Origin: Pseudomonas syringae
GTDB taxonomy: Bacteria; Pseudomonadota; Gammaproteobacteria; Pseudomonadales; Pseudomonadaceae
DNA: 60,206 nucleotides
Direction of reading: 5' to 3'
NCBI RefSeq assembly: GCF_021606685.1
Contig: NZ_WKCB01000029.1
Coordinates: 1 to 60,206 of the forward strand
The translations under genes were made by a program, and so were the position numbers. A model generated the notes under the pieces. The model saw only the letters and a program-made list of their open reading frames with translations. It was not told the origin of the DNA and did not search any database. Below, piece after piece: positions 27,977 to 35,674 of the stretch; the stretch's first letter is position 1; each line of letters opens with the position of its first letter.

Positions 27977-28330
27977 TTACAGACAAGTCGCCAGAGCAGC
28001 CAGACGGCGCTTGGCGGGCATGTTGTCCTCGGCGGCGTAGTACTTGACGGTAGAGCCGGCGCCGGCGCTCAGCACATCGACAAAATAGTCGCCGCCGGTG
28101 GTGTAGACGGTAAAACCACCCGCGCCGGTCGGCTCCTTGAAGCCGCCAGCGTCCACGCCAAACACGCTTTCATCCTGCCAACCGAACTGGATGCACTCAG
28201 CCACCACCAAGGTGGCTTTGTCTGACGCCATGGCCTTGTAGGGGTTGCCTGTGCGCGCTTCTTTCATCTTCGAACCCGCGCAACCGGCCAGTGCAGCCAG
28301 TACCAATGCGCCCAATACAAGCTTGTGCAT
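27977..28330 (-). CDS. Putative lipoprotein (117 aa)
   Basis: Signal peptide with lipobox LAGC (MHKLVLGALVLAALAGCAG), lipidated Cys17. The mature part includes VVAECIQFGWQDES and ends LAALATCL. This is the pattern of a small Pseudomonas lipoprotein family of unknown role. GGAGGCA precedes the start. Confidence 0.78.
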   Translation of the reverse strand: MHKLVLGALVLAALAGCAGSKMKEARTGNPYKAMASDKATLVVAECIQFGWQDESVFGVDAGGFKEPTGAGGFTVYTTGGDYFVDVLSAGAGSTVKYYAAEDNMPAKRRLAALATCL

Positions 28331-28497
28331 GCCATTGCCTCCTTGGAAAAAAACGCGACTCTATCATTAGCGCCGACGCTTGCCATGACGGATTACCGCA
28401 ATGGCGATCGGGGTAGCGCCATCTGGATCATGGCTTTATGATGCCACCGTTGATCTCACTGAGGAGTTCAACGGGATAGTCTCTACAAGGAAGCGTC

Positions 28498-28713
28498 ATG
28501 AAAGATTTCGTCATCAGCGTTAACAACTCCGTGCTCTACATCGCCCTGGCCTTCGTTTGGCTGATCGGCCTGGTGTCGATGTTCAGCGCGAGTTTTCTGT
28601 CGGGCCTGGCGGTCCTGGTCGGCGGTACGTTGACGTGGTGCATCATCTCTGGCTTCTGGTTCGTCCAGTCGGCCACCTACGAAGAGCTGCGCAAGCTCAA
28701 CGCGAAGAGCTGA
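28498..28713 (+). CDS. Small two-helix membrane protein (71 aa)
   Basis: Protein of 71 residues with two predicted membrane segments (about 12-34 and 36-56) and a short charged C-terminus (YEELRKLNAKS). GGAAG lies eight bases before the ATG. No family recognised. A strong hairpin follows seven bases after the stop. Confidence 0.7.
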   Translation: MKDFVISVNNSVLYIALAFVWLIGLVSMFSASFLSGLAVLVGGTLTWCIISGFWFVQSATYEELRKLNAKS

Positions 28714-28720
28714 TGCAACA

Positions 28721-28743
28721 GCGGCCCCGATTGGGGCCGCTTT
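28721..28743 (+). terminator. Hairpin after the small membrane protein
   Basis: GCGGCCCC-gatt... pairs with GGGGCCGC, followed only by TTT; probable terminator. Confidence 0.6.
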
Positions 28744-28831
28744 GCTGTGCGCAGTATGAATTTTGTTTCACTGTGAAGGGCGAATGCGCGGTCTATAGTC
28801 GGCCAGCTCATTTTTTAGAAGTCTCCCTTCT

Positions 28832-28857
28832 GCCCGCCCTCCCGCGGGCTTTTTTTT
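28832..28857 (+). terminator. Intrinsic terminator upstream of azlD, serving no visible gene
   Basis: GCCCGC-cctccc-GCGGGC followed by eight T. On the plus strand nothing coding lies between the previous hairpin and this one. It could end a small RNA beginning after the TATAGT hexamer at 28794. Confidence 0.6.
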
Positions 28858-28884
28858 GCCTGCGACCCAGCGCAGCCGGTGCGC

Positions 28885-29196
28885 TCACAGCCACCAGCGA
28901 AACAGATAGAACAGCCCCATGCTCAACAGCACGGTCATCAACACATTGCGTGTCCAGAACATCAACCCCACTGCACAGACCGCGGCCAGCAGGTAAGGGT
29001 TGGCCGGGCTCAGGTTGAGCTGGTGGTCGGCAAGAAAAATGATCGGCCCGCAAATCGCCGTCAGCATGCCTGGCACCGCAAACCCCAGGAACTCCCGCGC
29101 GCCACGGTTGAGCCGCACCGGCAGGCGCGGCTCGATAAACAGGTAACGGTTGAGAAACACCACCAGGCCTATGGCCACAATCATCAGATAAATCAT
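28885..29196 (-). CDS. azlD: AzlD family branched-chain amino acid exporter subunit
   Basis: Small inner-membrane protein of 103 residues with three or four helices (IYLMIVAIGLVVFLNRYLF, FLGFAVPGMLTAICGPIIF). The ATG at 29196 overlaps the azlC stop as ATGA, the usual coupling of this pair. AzlCD exports branched-chain amino acids or their analogues. Confidence 0.9.
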   Translation of the reverse strand: MIYLMIVAIGLVVFLNRYLFIEPRLPVRLNRGAREFLGFAVPGMLTAICGPIIFLADHQLNLSPANPYLLAAVCAVGLMFWTRNVLMTVLLSMGLFYLFRWWL

Positions 29197-29888
29197 CGCT
29201 GGCCGACCCCCAGTCGTTTGCACACAAAGCCTGCACTCATGCCCAGCACGCCGGACACCACCACTGCCGACTCCCACTGCAGGAAGCTCAGCCACACCGA
29301 AAACAGCAGCGACACGCCGACGCAGACCACCGTTGGCACATCACGCACCACCGGGGTGATCAGCGCAATAAACGTCGCGGCAATGGAAAACTCCAGGCCC
29401 AACTGATCCAGACCAGGGATGCTTTTGCCCAGCACGATGCCAGCCAGCGTAAAGAGGTTCCAGGCGATATAGAACGTCAGGCCAACGCCCAGGGCATACC
29501 AGCGGTTAAAGGTCTGGCGGTCGTAGTGGCTGACCAAGGCAAAGAATTCGTCAGTCAGCAGAAACCCCAGGCTCATGCGCCAGCGGGTCTTGAGCGGTGA
29601 AACGATCGGGCGCAGGTGCATGCCATAGAGCAAATGCTGAGAGGTCAACAGCAAGGTCGTGAGCACGATGGAAATCAGGCTGGCGCCGCTCTTGACCATG
29701 CCAATGGCGACGAGTTGGGCAGCCCCGGCAAATACGATGGCGGACAATCCCTGGGCTTGCAGCGGGGTGAAGTTTGCATCGATGGCCATCGAACCGGCCA
29801 GCAAGCCCCAGGGCGCACAGGCCAGGGACAGGGGAATGACGGCGATTGCGCCGCGAGCGAAAGCGTAATGGGGTAAGGCGGCAGGCAT
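29193..29888 (-). CDS. azlC: AzlC family branched-chain amino acid permease
   Basis: Inner-membrane protein of about 231 residues with the AzlC hallmarks IPLSLACAPWGLLAGS, FAGAAQLVAIGM and a TDEFFAL motif. A GTG at 29894 would add two residues; the ATG at 29888 is equally possible. Large subunit of the exporter with AzlD. Confidence 0.9.
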   Translation of the reverse strand: MPAALPHYAFARGAIAVIPLSLACAPWGLLAGSMAIDANFTPLQAQGLSAIVFAGAAQLVAIGMVKSGASLISIVLTTLLLTSQHLLYGMHLRPIVSPLKTRWRMSLGFLLTDEFFALVSHYDRQTFNRWYALGVGLTFYIAWNLFTLAGIVLGKSIPGLDQLGLEFSIAATFIALITPVVRDVPTVVCVGVSLLFSVWLSFLQWESAVVVSGVLGMSAGFVCKRLGVGQR

Positions 29889-29959
29889 GGACACGGCTCA
29901 TCGACAGACAGTCGACAAGCATGCCAGCGCAACAGGGCGTTTGTCTTGAACGATCTTGC

Positions 29960-30175
29960 TCAGGCCAGCCGAACCGACACCTGCTCCACTGAATCGCGCG
30001 CTTCGCGCAGTTCGTGGGCATCCTGGTTAAGCCGGTGAATGGTGTTGAGCAAGCGCTGGCGCAGCACTTCATCGCCGAGTTTTTCGACGGCACGCATCAG
30101 GTCGAACGCCGCGGTTTCGTTATTTTCCGCGACGGAATCCAGGGTCTTGCGCAGGTTGCGAGTGGCACGGGTCAC
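29960..30175 (-). CDS. Small helical hypothetical protein (71 aa)
   Basis: Protein of 71 residues, strongly charged and predicted nearly all helical (NLRKTLDSVAENNETAAFDLMRAVEKL..., LREARDSVEQVSVRLA). No membrane segment. It lies upstream of azlC on the same strand, 71 bases away, and is divergent from arsB. No family recognised. Confidence 0.6.
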   Translation of the reverse strand: MTRATRNLRKTLDSVAENNETAAFDLMRAVEKLGDEVLRQRLLNTIHRLNQDAHELREARDSVEQVSVRLA

Positions 30176-30315
30176 GCGGTTACTTCCTTTATCACTGATG
30201 GTCGGGCACTTTAGGACACTAGTGTTTCATTTTAATTTCAGGTACTTATCCGGGAATTAGTAGGACTTGTCGCAAGTCAATCCTTACACCGTTTTTTCCG
30301 CGCCTGGGGGCTCGA

Positions 30316-31599
30316 ATGCTGGTTGCCATTGGTATCTTTCTGGTTACGATCGTGTTGGTCATCTGGCAGCCCAAGGGGCTTGGCGTAGGATGGAGCGCCA
30401 CCCTGGGCGCAATCCTGGCGCTGGCCTGCGGCGTGATCAGCCTGGCCGACATCCCGGTGGTGTGGCACATCATCTGGAACGCCACCGGGACGTTTGTGGC
30501 GCTGATCATCATCAGCCTGTTGCTGGACGAGGCCGGGTTCTTCGCCTGGGCCGCGCTGCATGTGGCGCGCTGGGGCCGTGGCCGTGGTCGGCGCTTGTTT
30601 GCCTACATGGTGCTGCTCGGTGCGTTGGTCTCTGCGCTGTTCGCCAATGACGGCGCGGCGTTGATTCTGACCCCCATCGTCATGTCGATGCTGCTGGCCC
30701 TGCGGTTTTCGCCGGCCGCGACCCTGGCGTTTGTCATGGGCGCGGGGTTTATCGCCGACACGGCGAGCCTGCCGCTGGTGGTGTCGAACCTGGTCAACAT
30801 CGTTTCGGCCGACTACTTCAAGATCGGCTTCAACCAATACGCAGCGGTGATGGTGCCGGTGAACCTGGTCAGCGTGGCGGCCACCCTCGCCGTGTTGCTG
30901 TGGTTTTTCCGCCGCGACATCCCGCAGACCTACGACCCGGCCGACCTCGCCGACCCCACCAGCGCCATTCACGACCGCGCTACCTTCCGCGCGGGTTGGT
31001 GGGTGCTGGGTATCCTGCTGGTCGGCTGCTTCGCCCTGGAGCCGCTGGGCATTCCCATCAGCGCCATCTCCGCCGTGTGCGCCGTGCTGTTGTTGGTGAT
31101 TGCCGCCAAGGGCCACAAGATTTCCACGCGCAAAGTGCTCAAGGAAGCGCCGTGGCAGATCGTGATCTTCTCCCTGGGCATGTACCTGGTGGTCTACGGC
31201 TTGCGTAACGCGGGCCTCACCACCTACCTGGCGACCTGGCTCGATACGTTCGCCCACTACGGCGTATGGGGGGCGGCCATGGGCACCGGCGTGTTGACCG
31301 CCGTGCTGTCGTCGGCGATGAACAACCTGCCGACCGTGTTGATCGGCGCCCTGTCCATCGAGTCCAGCCATGCCGTGGGCGTGGTCAAGGATGCGATGAT
31401 CTACGCCAACGTGATCGGCAGTGACCTCGGCCCCAAAATCACCCCCATCGGCAGCCTGGCCACGTTGCTGTGGCTGCATATATTGGCGCGCAAAGGCATC
31501 ACCATCACCTGGGGCTACTACTTCAAGGTGGGGATTGTGCTGACCTTGCCGGTGCTGCTGATCACCCTGGCCGCCCTCGCCGTGCGCCTGAGTATTTAG
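30316..31599 (+). CDS. arsB: ArsB-type arsenite efflux pump
   Basis: Inner-membrane permease of 427 residues with about twelve helices. The signature stretches [37 protein letters not shown] and [16 protein letters not shown] match ArsB, which exports arsenite or antimonite using the proton motive force. There is no arsR, arsC or arsH alongside, so it is an orphan copy outside a normal ars operon. Confidence 0.9.
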   Translation: MLVAIGIFLVTIVLVIWQPKGLGVGWSATLGAILALACGVISLADIPVVWHIIWNATGTFVALIIISLLLDEAGFFAWAALHVARWGRGRGRRLFAYMVLLGALVSALFANDGAALILTPIVMSMLLALRFSPAATLAFVMGAGFIADTASLPLVVSNLVNIVSADYFKIGFNQYAAVMVPVNLVSVAATLAVLLWFFRRDIPQTYDPADLADPTSAIHDRATFRAGWWVLGILLVGCFALEPLGIPISAISAVCAVLLLVIAAKGHKISTRKVLKEAPWQIVIFSLGMYLVVYGLRNAGLTTYLATWLDTFAHYGVWGAAMGTGVLTAVLSSAMNNLPTVLIGALSIESSHAVGVVKDAMIYANVIGSDLGPKITPIGSLATLLWLHILARKGITITWGYYFKVGIVLTLPVLLITLAALAVRLSI

Positions 31600-31636
31600 G
31601 TATGCTCGGCGCTTCCCTCTGTCGCGAGCCGACTCG

Positions 31637-32428
31637 ATGAGCGCCATGCAGCACGCCTGGCTGGGCAATTATGAAATCAGCAGCACCACCTGCACCGGCC
31701 TGACTTTTGCCCGCCACAGCCATGACGAATGTGTGATCGGCGTGAACCTGGTGGGCGAGGAGAACGTCTGGCTGGACCGCCGCGAGTTCCATGCCGGGCC
31801 GGGCTCCATCACCTTGTACAACCCTGGGCAGATTCAGGGCGGCGGCGCGGCGGCGGGCGCGCCCTGGCAGTTTGTGAGCCTGTACGTCACGGCGGACCAA
31901 CTGGCCGCTGACCTGGGCTTGGCGCAGCTGGAGTTCGATCGTTCGCTGTGCTTCGCACCGGACCTGGCCCTGCGCCTGGCGACGGCAGTCCAAGGGCTGT
32001 TGAGCAGCGATACGCGGGCCCGCGAGTTGCACGAAGACGCCTTGGTGGTGTTGCTCGGTGAGGTGGTCAGCCTCAGCGGTGTGCGCGTGCCCGGCAGCGC
32101 CGCCAGCGGCAAACAGCTGATCGGCCGCGCGCAAGAATTGCTCGCCGAACACTTGCATCAGGCCCTGCCCCTGGAGCACCTCGGCGATGAGCTGGGGTTG
32201 TCCAAATTCCACCTGCTGCGCACCTTCCAGAAGGAAACCGGGCTGAGCCCTCGGCAATGGGCCATGCAATTGCGCACGCGGCGCGCCAAGGGCCTGCTGC
32301 GCAAGGGCGTGGCGGCGGGTGTGGTCGCCCACGACCTGGGCTTTGCCGACCAGAGCCATCTCAATCGGCATTTCCGTGCGGCCTACGGCATCACTCCAGG
32401 CCACTACCAAAGCGTGCTGAAACGCTGA
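31637..32428 (+). CDS. AraC family transcriptional regulator
   Basis: Regulator of 263 residues: an N-terminal cupin-like sensing domain (FARHSHDECVIGVNLVGEENVW) and a C-terminal pair of HTH motifs (LEHLGDELGLSKFHLLRTFQKETGLSPRQW; VAHDLGFADQSHLNRHFRAAYGITPG). It lies 74 bases upstream of a LysE exporter on the same strand, a frequent pairing in which the regulator controls the exporter. Effector unknown. Confidence 0.87.
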   Translation: MSAMQHAWLGNYEISSTTCTGLTFARHSHDECVIGVNLVGEENVWLDRREFHAGPGSITLYNPGQIQGGGAAAGAPWQFVSLYVTADQLAADLGLAQLEFDRSLCFAPDLALRLATAVQGLLSSDTRARELHEDALVVLLGEVVSLSGVRVPGSAASGKQLIGRAQELLAEHLHQALPLEHLGDELGLSKFHLLRTFQKETGLSPRQWAMQLRTRRAKGLLRKGVAAGVVAHDLGFADQSHLNRHFRAAYGITPGHYQSVLKR

Positions 32429-32502
32429 GCAGCGCAATCTGGTTCAAGACAGCCCGCGCCGGTGTCCGCACACTGCCCGCCATTATTTGAAGGAACGCGG
32501 GC

Positions 32503-33114
32503 ATGCTGACGATCTTCTTTTACGCGCTGGTATTCGGTTTTGTGTTTTGCCTCTCCCCCGGCGCTGTGCTGGCAGAGACACTGCGCCGGGGCTTGTCGCA
32601 GGGTTTCACCCCAGCGTTGCTGGTCCAGGTCGGCTCGTTGGTGGGCGATGCCGTCTGGGCGGTGATCGGCCTCACCGGTATCGCCCTGCTGATCCAGCAC
32701 GATGCTGTGCGTGTGCCGCTCACGATCGTGTGCGCGTTGTACCTGGCCTGGCTGGGCGTGCGCAGCCTGATAGATGCCTGGCACTTGCCTCCAGCCGACA
32801 TCGCGCCGGCCAGCAGCGCGAAGAACGCGCTGGCGGTCGGCGCGGCAATCTCCCTGGCCAACCCCAAGAACATTGTGTACTGGGGCGCGCTGGGCAGCGC
32901 CTTGTCCGGCATCGTCGGCGCCACACCCAGCCATGGGCAGACCCTGATGTTTTTCAGCGGCTTCATGCTGGCAGCGGTGCTGTCGTGTTTTTTGACGGCG
33001 GGACTGGTCAATCTGCTGCGCAAAAATGCCTCACCAATGTGGCAACGCATCAGCTATGGCGCCTGCGGTGTGGTGCTGCTCTATCTGGCCATTCTTGCCG
33101 CCCAGGGGATATGA
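32503..33114 (+). CDS. LysE/RhtB family amino acid exporter
   Basis: Inner-membrane protein of 203 residues with six predicted helices; the LysE N-terminal motif FVFCLSPGAVLAETLRRGL and NPKNIVYWGAL are clear. It probably exports an amino acid or small metabolite under control of the AraC regulator immediately upstream. Confidence 0.88.
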   Translation: MLTIFFYALVFGFVFCLSPGAVLAETLRRGLSQGFTPALLVQVGSLVGDAVWAVIGLTGIALLIQHDAVRVPLTIVCALYLAWLGVRSLIDAWHLPPADIAPASSAKNALAVGAAISLANPKNIVYWGALGSALSGIVGATPSHGQTLMFFSGFMLAAVLSCFLTAGLVNLLRKNASPMWQRISYGACGVVLLYLAILAAQGI

Positions 33115-33176
33115 CGTTACCTATCATGCCGAGCACGTCCTATGATGGCGCCACCCCAGGAACAAGAGATAAACCC

Positions 33177-33704
33177 GTGAACCGTATCGAACAGCTCACG
33201 CTGCTGGCGACCTACAACCAGTGGATGAACCGCAAGATCTATGACGCCGCCGGTACGCTGAGTCACGCGGCGCTGCTGGAAGACCGCCAGGCGTTTTTCG
33301 GCTCGATCCTCGGCACTCTGAACCACCTGGTCTTGGGCGATACGGTATGGCTCAAGCGCTTTGCCCTGCACCCAGGCGGCCATGCGGCGTTGGCACCGTT
33401 GAACGCCATCGCCACGCCGCACGATCTCAAGCACCTGGCCTTCGCCGATCTGCCTGCCCTGGCGGCCCGGCGCGCCTGGCTGGATCAACTGATCATCGAC
33501 TGGGCCAACAGCCTCAGCGACAGCGACCTCGACCACTGCCTGCACTATCAAAACATGCGCGGCGTCGCGGCCGACAAAAACTTCTTCAGCCTGTTAGTGC
33601 ATTTTTTCAACCACCAGACCCACCATCGCGGCCAGGCAACCACCTTGCTGACCCAGGCCGGCGTTGATGTGGGGGATACGGACCTGCTGGCGCTAATCGA
33701 CTAG
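33177..33704 (+). CDS. DinB family protein
   Basis: Four-helix-bundle protein of 175 residues starting with GTG at 33177 (AGAGA upstream). Metal-ligand histidines typical of DinB/YfiT proteins are seen in LGTLNHLVLGD and FFNHQTHHRGQ. The frame is open far upstream through lysE in another phase; that extension is not coding. Enzyme activity unknown; related folds use thiol cofactors. Confidence 0.85.
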   Translation: MNRIEQLTLLATYNQWMNRKIYDAAGTLSHAALLEDRQAFFGSILGTLNHLVLGDTVWLKRFALHPGGHAALAPLNAIATPHDLKHLAFADLPALAARRAWLDQLIIDWANSLSDSDLDHCLHYQNMRGVAADKNFFSLLVHFFNHQTHHRGQATTLLTQAGVDVGDTDLLALID

Positions 33705-33860
33705 GCCCCGCGCGGGTATCTATTCGTTTGAAGGCCATAACCGAACGTCACACCGCGCATGGGGTCGTAATTTCAGGTGCCGGGTTTTTTAACCGCCCGC
33801 CCTCCCCGCGCGCATTGTGGGTCTACCGGTGCGCGTACCCCATAAGAAGGAGACGCTTAC

Positions 33861-34142
33861 ATGGTCATTCACTTCAAGGTCGCCGGGCATCTTGCCTGCG
33901 GCCATCACGGCAGCAACCTACCCTCCAGCACCGAGCTGAACCGGGTCAAATGCCGTACCTGCCGCAACACCGAAGCCTACAAGGAAGCGCGCCGCACCCA
34001 GCGCAACGCCGCCCGCCGCGCATCGCGCAAAGCCAAGACCCACACCGCCAGCGACTGGCGCAGCGCCTGGACCCAACGCCTCACCGACCTGCCAGGCCTG
34101 CAGCGCCTGCCACGCGGCTTCAGTGGTCAGCCGTTCGTATAA
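33861..34142 (+). CDS. Small Cys/His hypothetical protein (93 aa)
   Basis: Protein of 93 residues. The N-terminal part has a C-x2-H ... C-x2-C set (HLACGHHG, KCRTCRN), enough for one structural zinc, followed by a very basic helix (ARRTQRNAARRASRKAKT). This looks like a nucleic-acid-binding protein, but I recognise no family. AAGGAG precedes the ATG. Confidence 0.68.
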   Translation: MVIHFKVAGHLACGHHGSNLPSSTELNRVKCRTCRNTEAYKEARRTQRNAARRASRKAKTHTASDWRSAWTQRLTDLPGLQRLPRGFSGQPFV

Positions 34143-34160
34143 GTACGTCGCCGATCCAAG

Positions 34161-34184
34161 GTGGGGCTTGCGGGTAAGCCCCAC
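34161..34184. repeat. REP-like palindrome
   Basis: GTGGGGCTT-gcgggt-AAGCCCCAC, a perfect nine-base stem without a T-run, 20 bases after a gene. It resembles the short palindromic repeats scattered in Pseudomonas intergenic DNA. Confidence 0.5.
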
Positions 34185-34415
34185 TGCGACCGCTCAAACG
34201 CCTCAAGGCTGCGCAAACGACGGCAGGCAGGCTGGAACCCGACACAGCGTCGTCAAACACTGCGTAGGAATCTTCCGGAAATCTTCCAAAAGCCGCTGTA
34301 GATCACTGATCTAACGAGCTTTTTCATCGAATAAACACCACAACAAAGCTGGCCTTTGACCTTGCGCCCACGCGCCTGGGTCTATATATTCTCAACCCTG
34401 CTGCACCGCGCTACC

Positions 34416-34502
34416 GCCCGAATGGCGAAACTGGTAGACGCATGGGACTTAAAATCCCCCGCTCGTAAGGGCGTCCCGGTTCGATTCCGGGTTCGGGCAC
34501 CA
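34416..34502 (+). tRNA. tRNA-Leu (anticodon UAA)
   Basis: The 87-base gene includes an encoded ACCA end. The acceptor stem is GCCCGAA/TTCGGGC; the anticodon loop CTTAAAA gives UAA at 34450-34452; there is a long variable arm as expected for leucine, and the T-loop TTCGATT is present. It reads UUA/UUG codons. A terminator hairpin follows. Confidence 0.97.
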
Positions 34503-34510
34503 CAGATATC

Positions 34511-34551
34511 AAGGGCTTGCATGATGAACTTCATGCAGGCCCTTATCTTTT
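34511..34551 (+). terminator. tRNA-Leu terminator
   Basis: AAGGGC-t-TGCATGA pairs with TCATGCA-g-GCCCTT around a six-base loop, then ATCTTTT. Confidence 0.8.
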
Positions 34552-34680
34552 GCGCTCCGCAATTTCGGGATCTGTTGCGCAATCCCCCTCTCTGGCGTTC
34601 TGCCAACTCACCTTGAGCTTGAAATAGTGGCGCTTTGCCGGTATTGATGGCGGCTTCCATCAGTAAGGACGCTAACCCGC

Positions 34681-35127
34681 ATGCCATCCGTCAAAACAAG
34701 CTCACTCCTCGTATGACTTCTGGGTGCTTGCGCACTCGCCGGATGCACCGTAGGCCCGCAACCCACATGGACCGATTTAGGCCCTGGCGGCATAGCCACC
34801 AAACGCGGCCAAATCGCCTGCTATACAGACGCGAACATCATCGACGGGAAGCGAGTGGAAGGCACTTTGTGTGCGCTTCCCACATCCGGATTCCTGGGCG
34901 ACGGCGAGCCTACGGTGATCGCTAGAATGGGCTATGGGCAGAAGTACACTTTGGAGCTCAGCAAGACGCTGGCGGGGTTTGAACTTCCATTCGGCGACAA
35001 GAAGGGCGTTCTCAAATGCGATCCTATGAAGACTGAGCCAGGCAGGACAATGCCTGAGAGCTTTTGCACGCTCACGGTCAATGGCCAGAAACTGGTCAGC
35101 GCCAAGATACTTTTTGGTGGCCTGTGA
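34681..35127 (+). pseudogene. Lipoprotein gene broken by an in-frame TGA
   Basis: Reading from the ATG at 34681, the frame gives MPSVKTSSLLV, then TGA at 34714-34716, then LLGACALAGC-TVGPQPTW and 130 further codons to a stop at 35127. The part after the TGA has a perfect lipobox (LAGC) and a plausible mature lipoprotein (YTDANIIDGKRVEGTLC..., KKGVLKCDPMK, ESFCTLTVNG) with several cysteines. No alternative start restores a signal peptide. Either a nonsense mutation has killed the gene or this base is misread. Confidence 0.6.
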
Positions 35128-35284
35128 CAGTCACCCGTGCTGCGCTCACCTGCAGCACACGTAACACTCTCGGGCGTGGCCACCCTGCCCACTACTCGAT
35201 CGAGTCGCACATCATGGCGGGGAATCTGACACCGTTATTGGCCGAGTACCCTGCGTCTGACGAGAACGTCACCTATGCCCAAAA
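35128..35284. other. Non-coding, probably decayed segment
   Basis: Between the broken lipoprotein gene and the regulatory region of the amide operon I see no gene. Short frames here (for example one starting MAGNLTPLLAEYP at 35215) have no ribosome site and no recognisable product. Confidence 0.5.
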
Positions 35285-35301
35285 CGCACGCACGCGGTGC
35301 G
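35285..35301. promoter_or_regulatory. NtrC-type enhancer dyad
   Basis: GCAC-N7-GTGC (CGCACGCACGCGGTGCG) has exactly the half-sites and spacing of the known NtrC consensus TGCACC-N5-GGTGCA. It lies about 90-100 bases upstream of a sigma-54 promoter, a normal enhancer position. Confidence 0.55.
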
Positions 35302-35388
35302 TCGTTTCTACCCAGGTGACATTTTTCGGGGCGCGGCAGACTTCGCTCCACGCCATAGACTCCTTTAAAATCATATACATAGCATTTA

Positions 35389-35404
35389 TGGCCTGAAGCT
35401 TGCT
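35389..35404 (+). promoter_or_regulatory. Sigma-54 promoter of the amide operon
   Basis: TGGCCTG-aagc-TTGCT matches the RpoN consensus TGGCACG-N4-TTGCW, with the invariant GG and GC separated by exactly ten bases (35390-91 and 35402-03). Transcription would start near 35415, giving a leader of about 260 bases before the first gene at 35675. Confidence 0.65.
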
Positions 35405-35464
35405 TTTGAACTACCGCCGCGCCTTGCGGTACTCGTTTCCCCCATCCTCCCAGGGTGGGCGACC

Positions 35465-35617
35465 CAGCCTCAACGATGCGGCTGGCGTCTCCAAGTGAAG
35501 CGACTCACACATCCAGCCGACAGCGCCGTCGGTATGTGAAATCAGGCCCTCCTTCCCCGCCTGCATTTCTTCCCAGACCTTCTCTCCTTCATTGCCAACT
35601 GTCGTGCCGGGCTTTTT
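35465..35617 (+). promoter_or_regulatory. ANTAR-target antitermination leader
   Basis: Two adjacent hairpins form the known ANTAR recognition motif: GTGA-AGCGAC-TCAC (35495-35508) and CCGAC-AGCGCC-GTCGG (35517-35532), joined by eight bases. Both loops are six bases with A at position 1 and G at position 4. A third, less regular hairpin with loop AACGAT (35465-35484) has the same A1/G4 pattern. AGC-CGACAG (35515-35523), which includes the left arm of the second hairpin, can alternatively pair with CTGTCG...GCT (35599-35613) directly before TTTTT. That gives a possible terminator exclusive of the ANTAR fold, though its loop is long. An ANTAR gene lies in the same operon (42897). Confidence 0.7.
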
Positions 35618-35674
35618 CCTGGCGTGCTTGGGGCTGTGGTGGAGGCTGGGGTCCGGGTTTCAGGAGTCTTCCGA

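Noticed and set aside
30277..31668. 463-codon open frame antisense to arsB
   Set aside because: Low-complexity His/Gln/Arg translation, mirror of arsB codon bias.
32487..33176. Long open frame fused upstream of the DinB protein
   Set aside because: It runs out of phase through the LysE gene; the DinB fold starts at the GTG at 33177.
35215..35396. 60-codon frame MAGNLTPLLAEYP...
   Set aside because: No ribosome site, overlaps the NtrC-type site and promoter region, and no recognisable family.
35128..35674. Guanidine or other classical riboswitch before the amide transporter
   Set aside because: None of the conserved riboswitch cores I know is present; the ANTAR hairpins explain the leader better.
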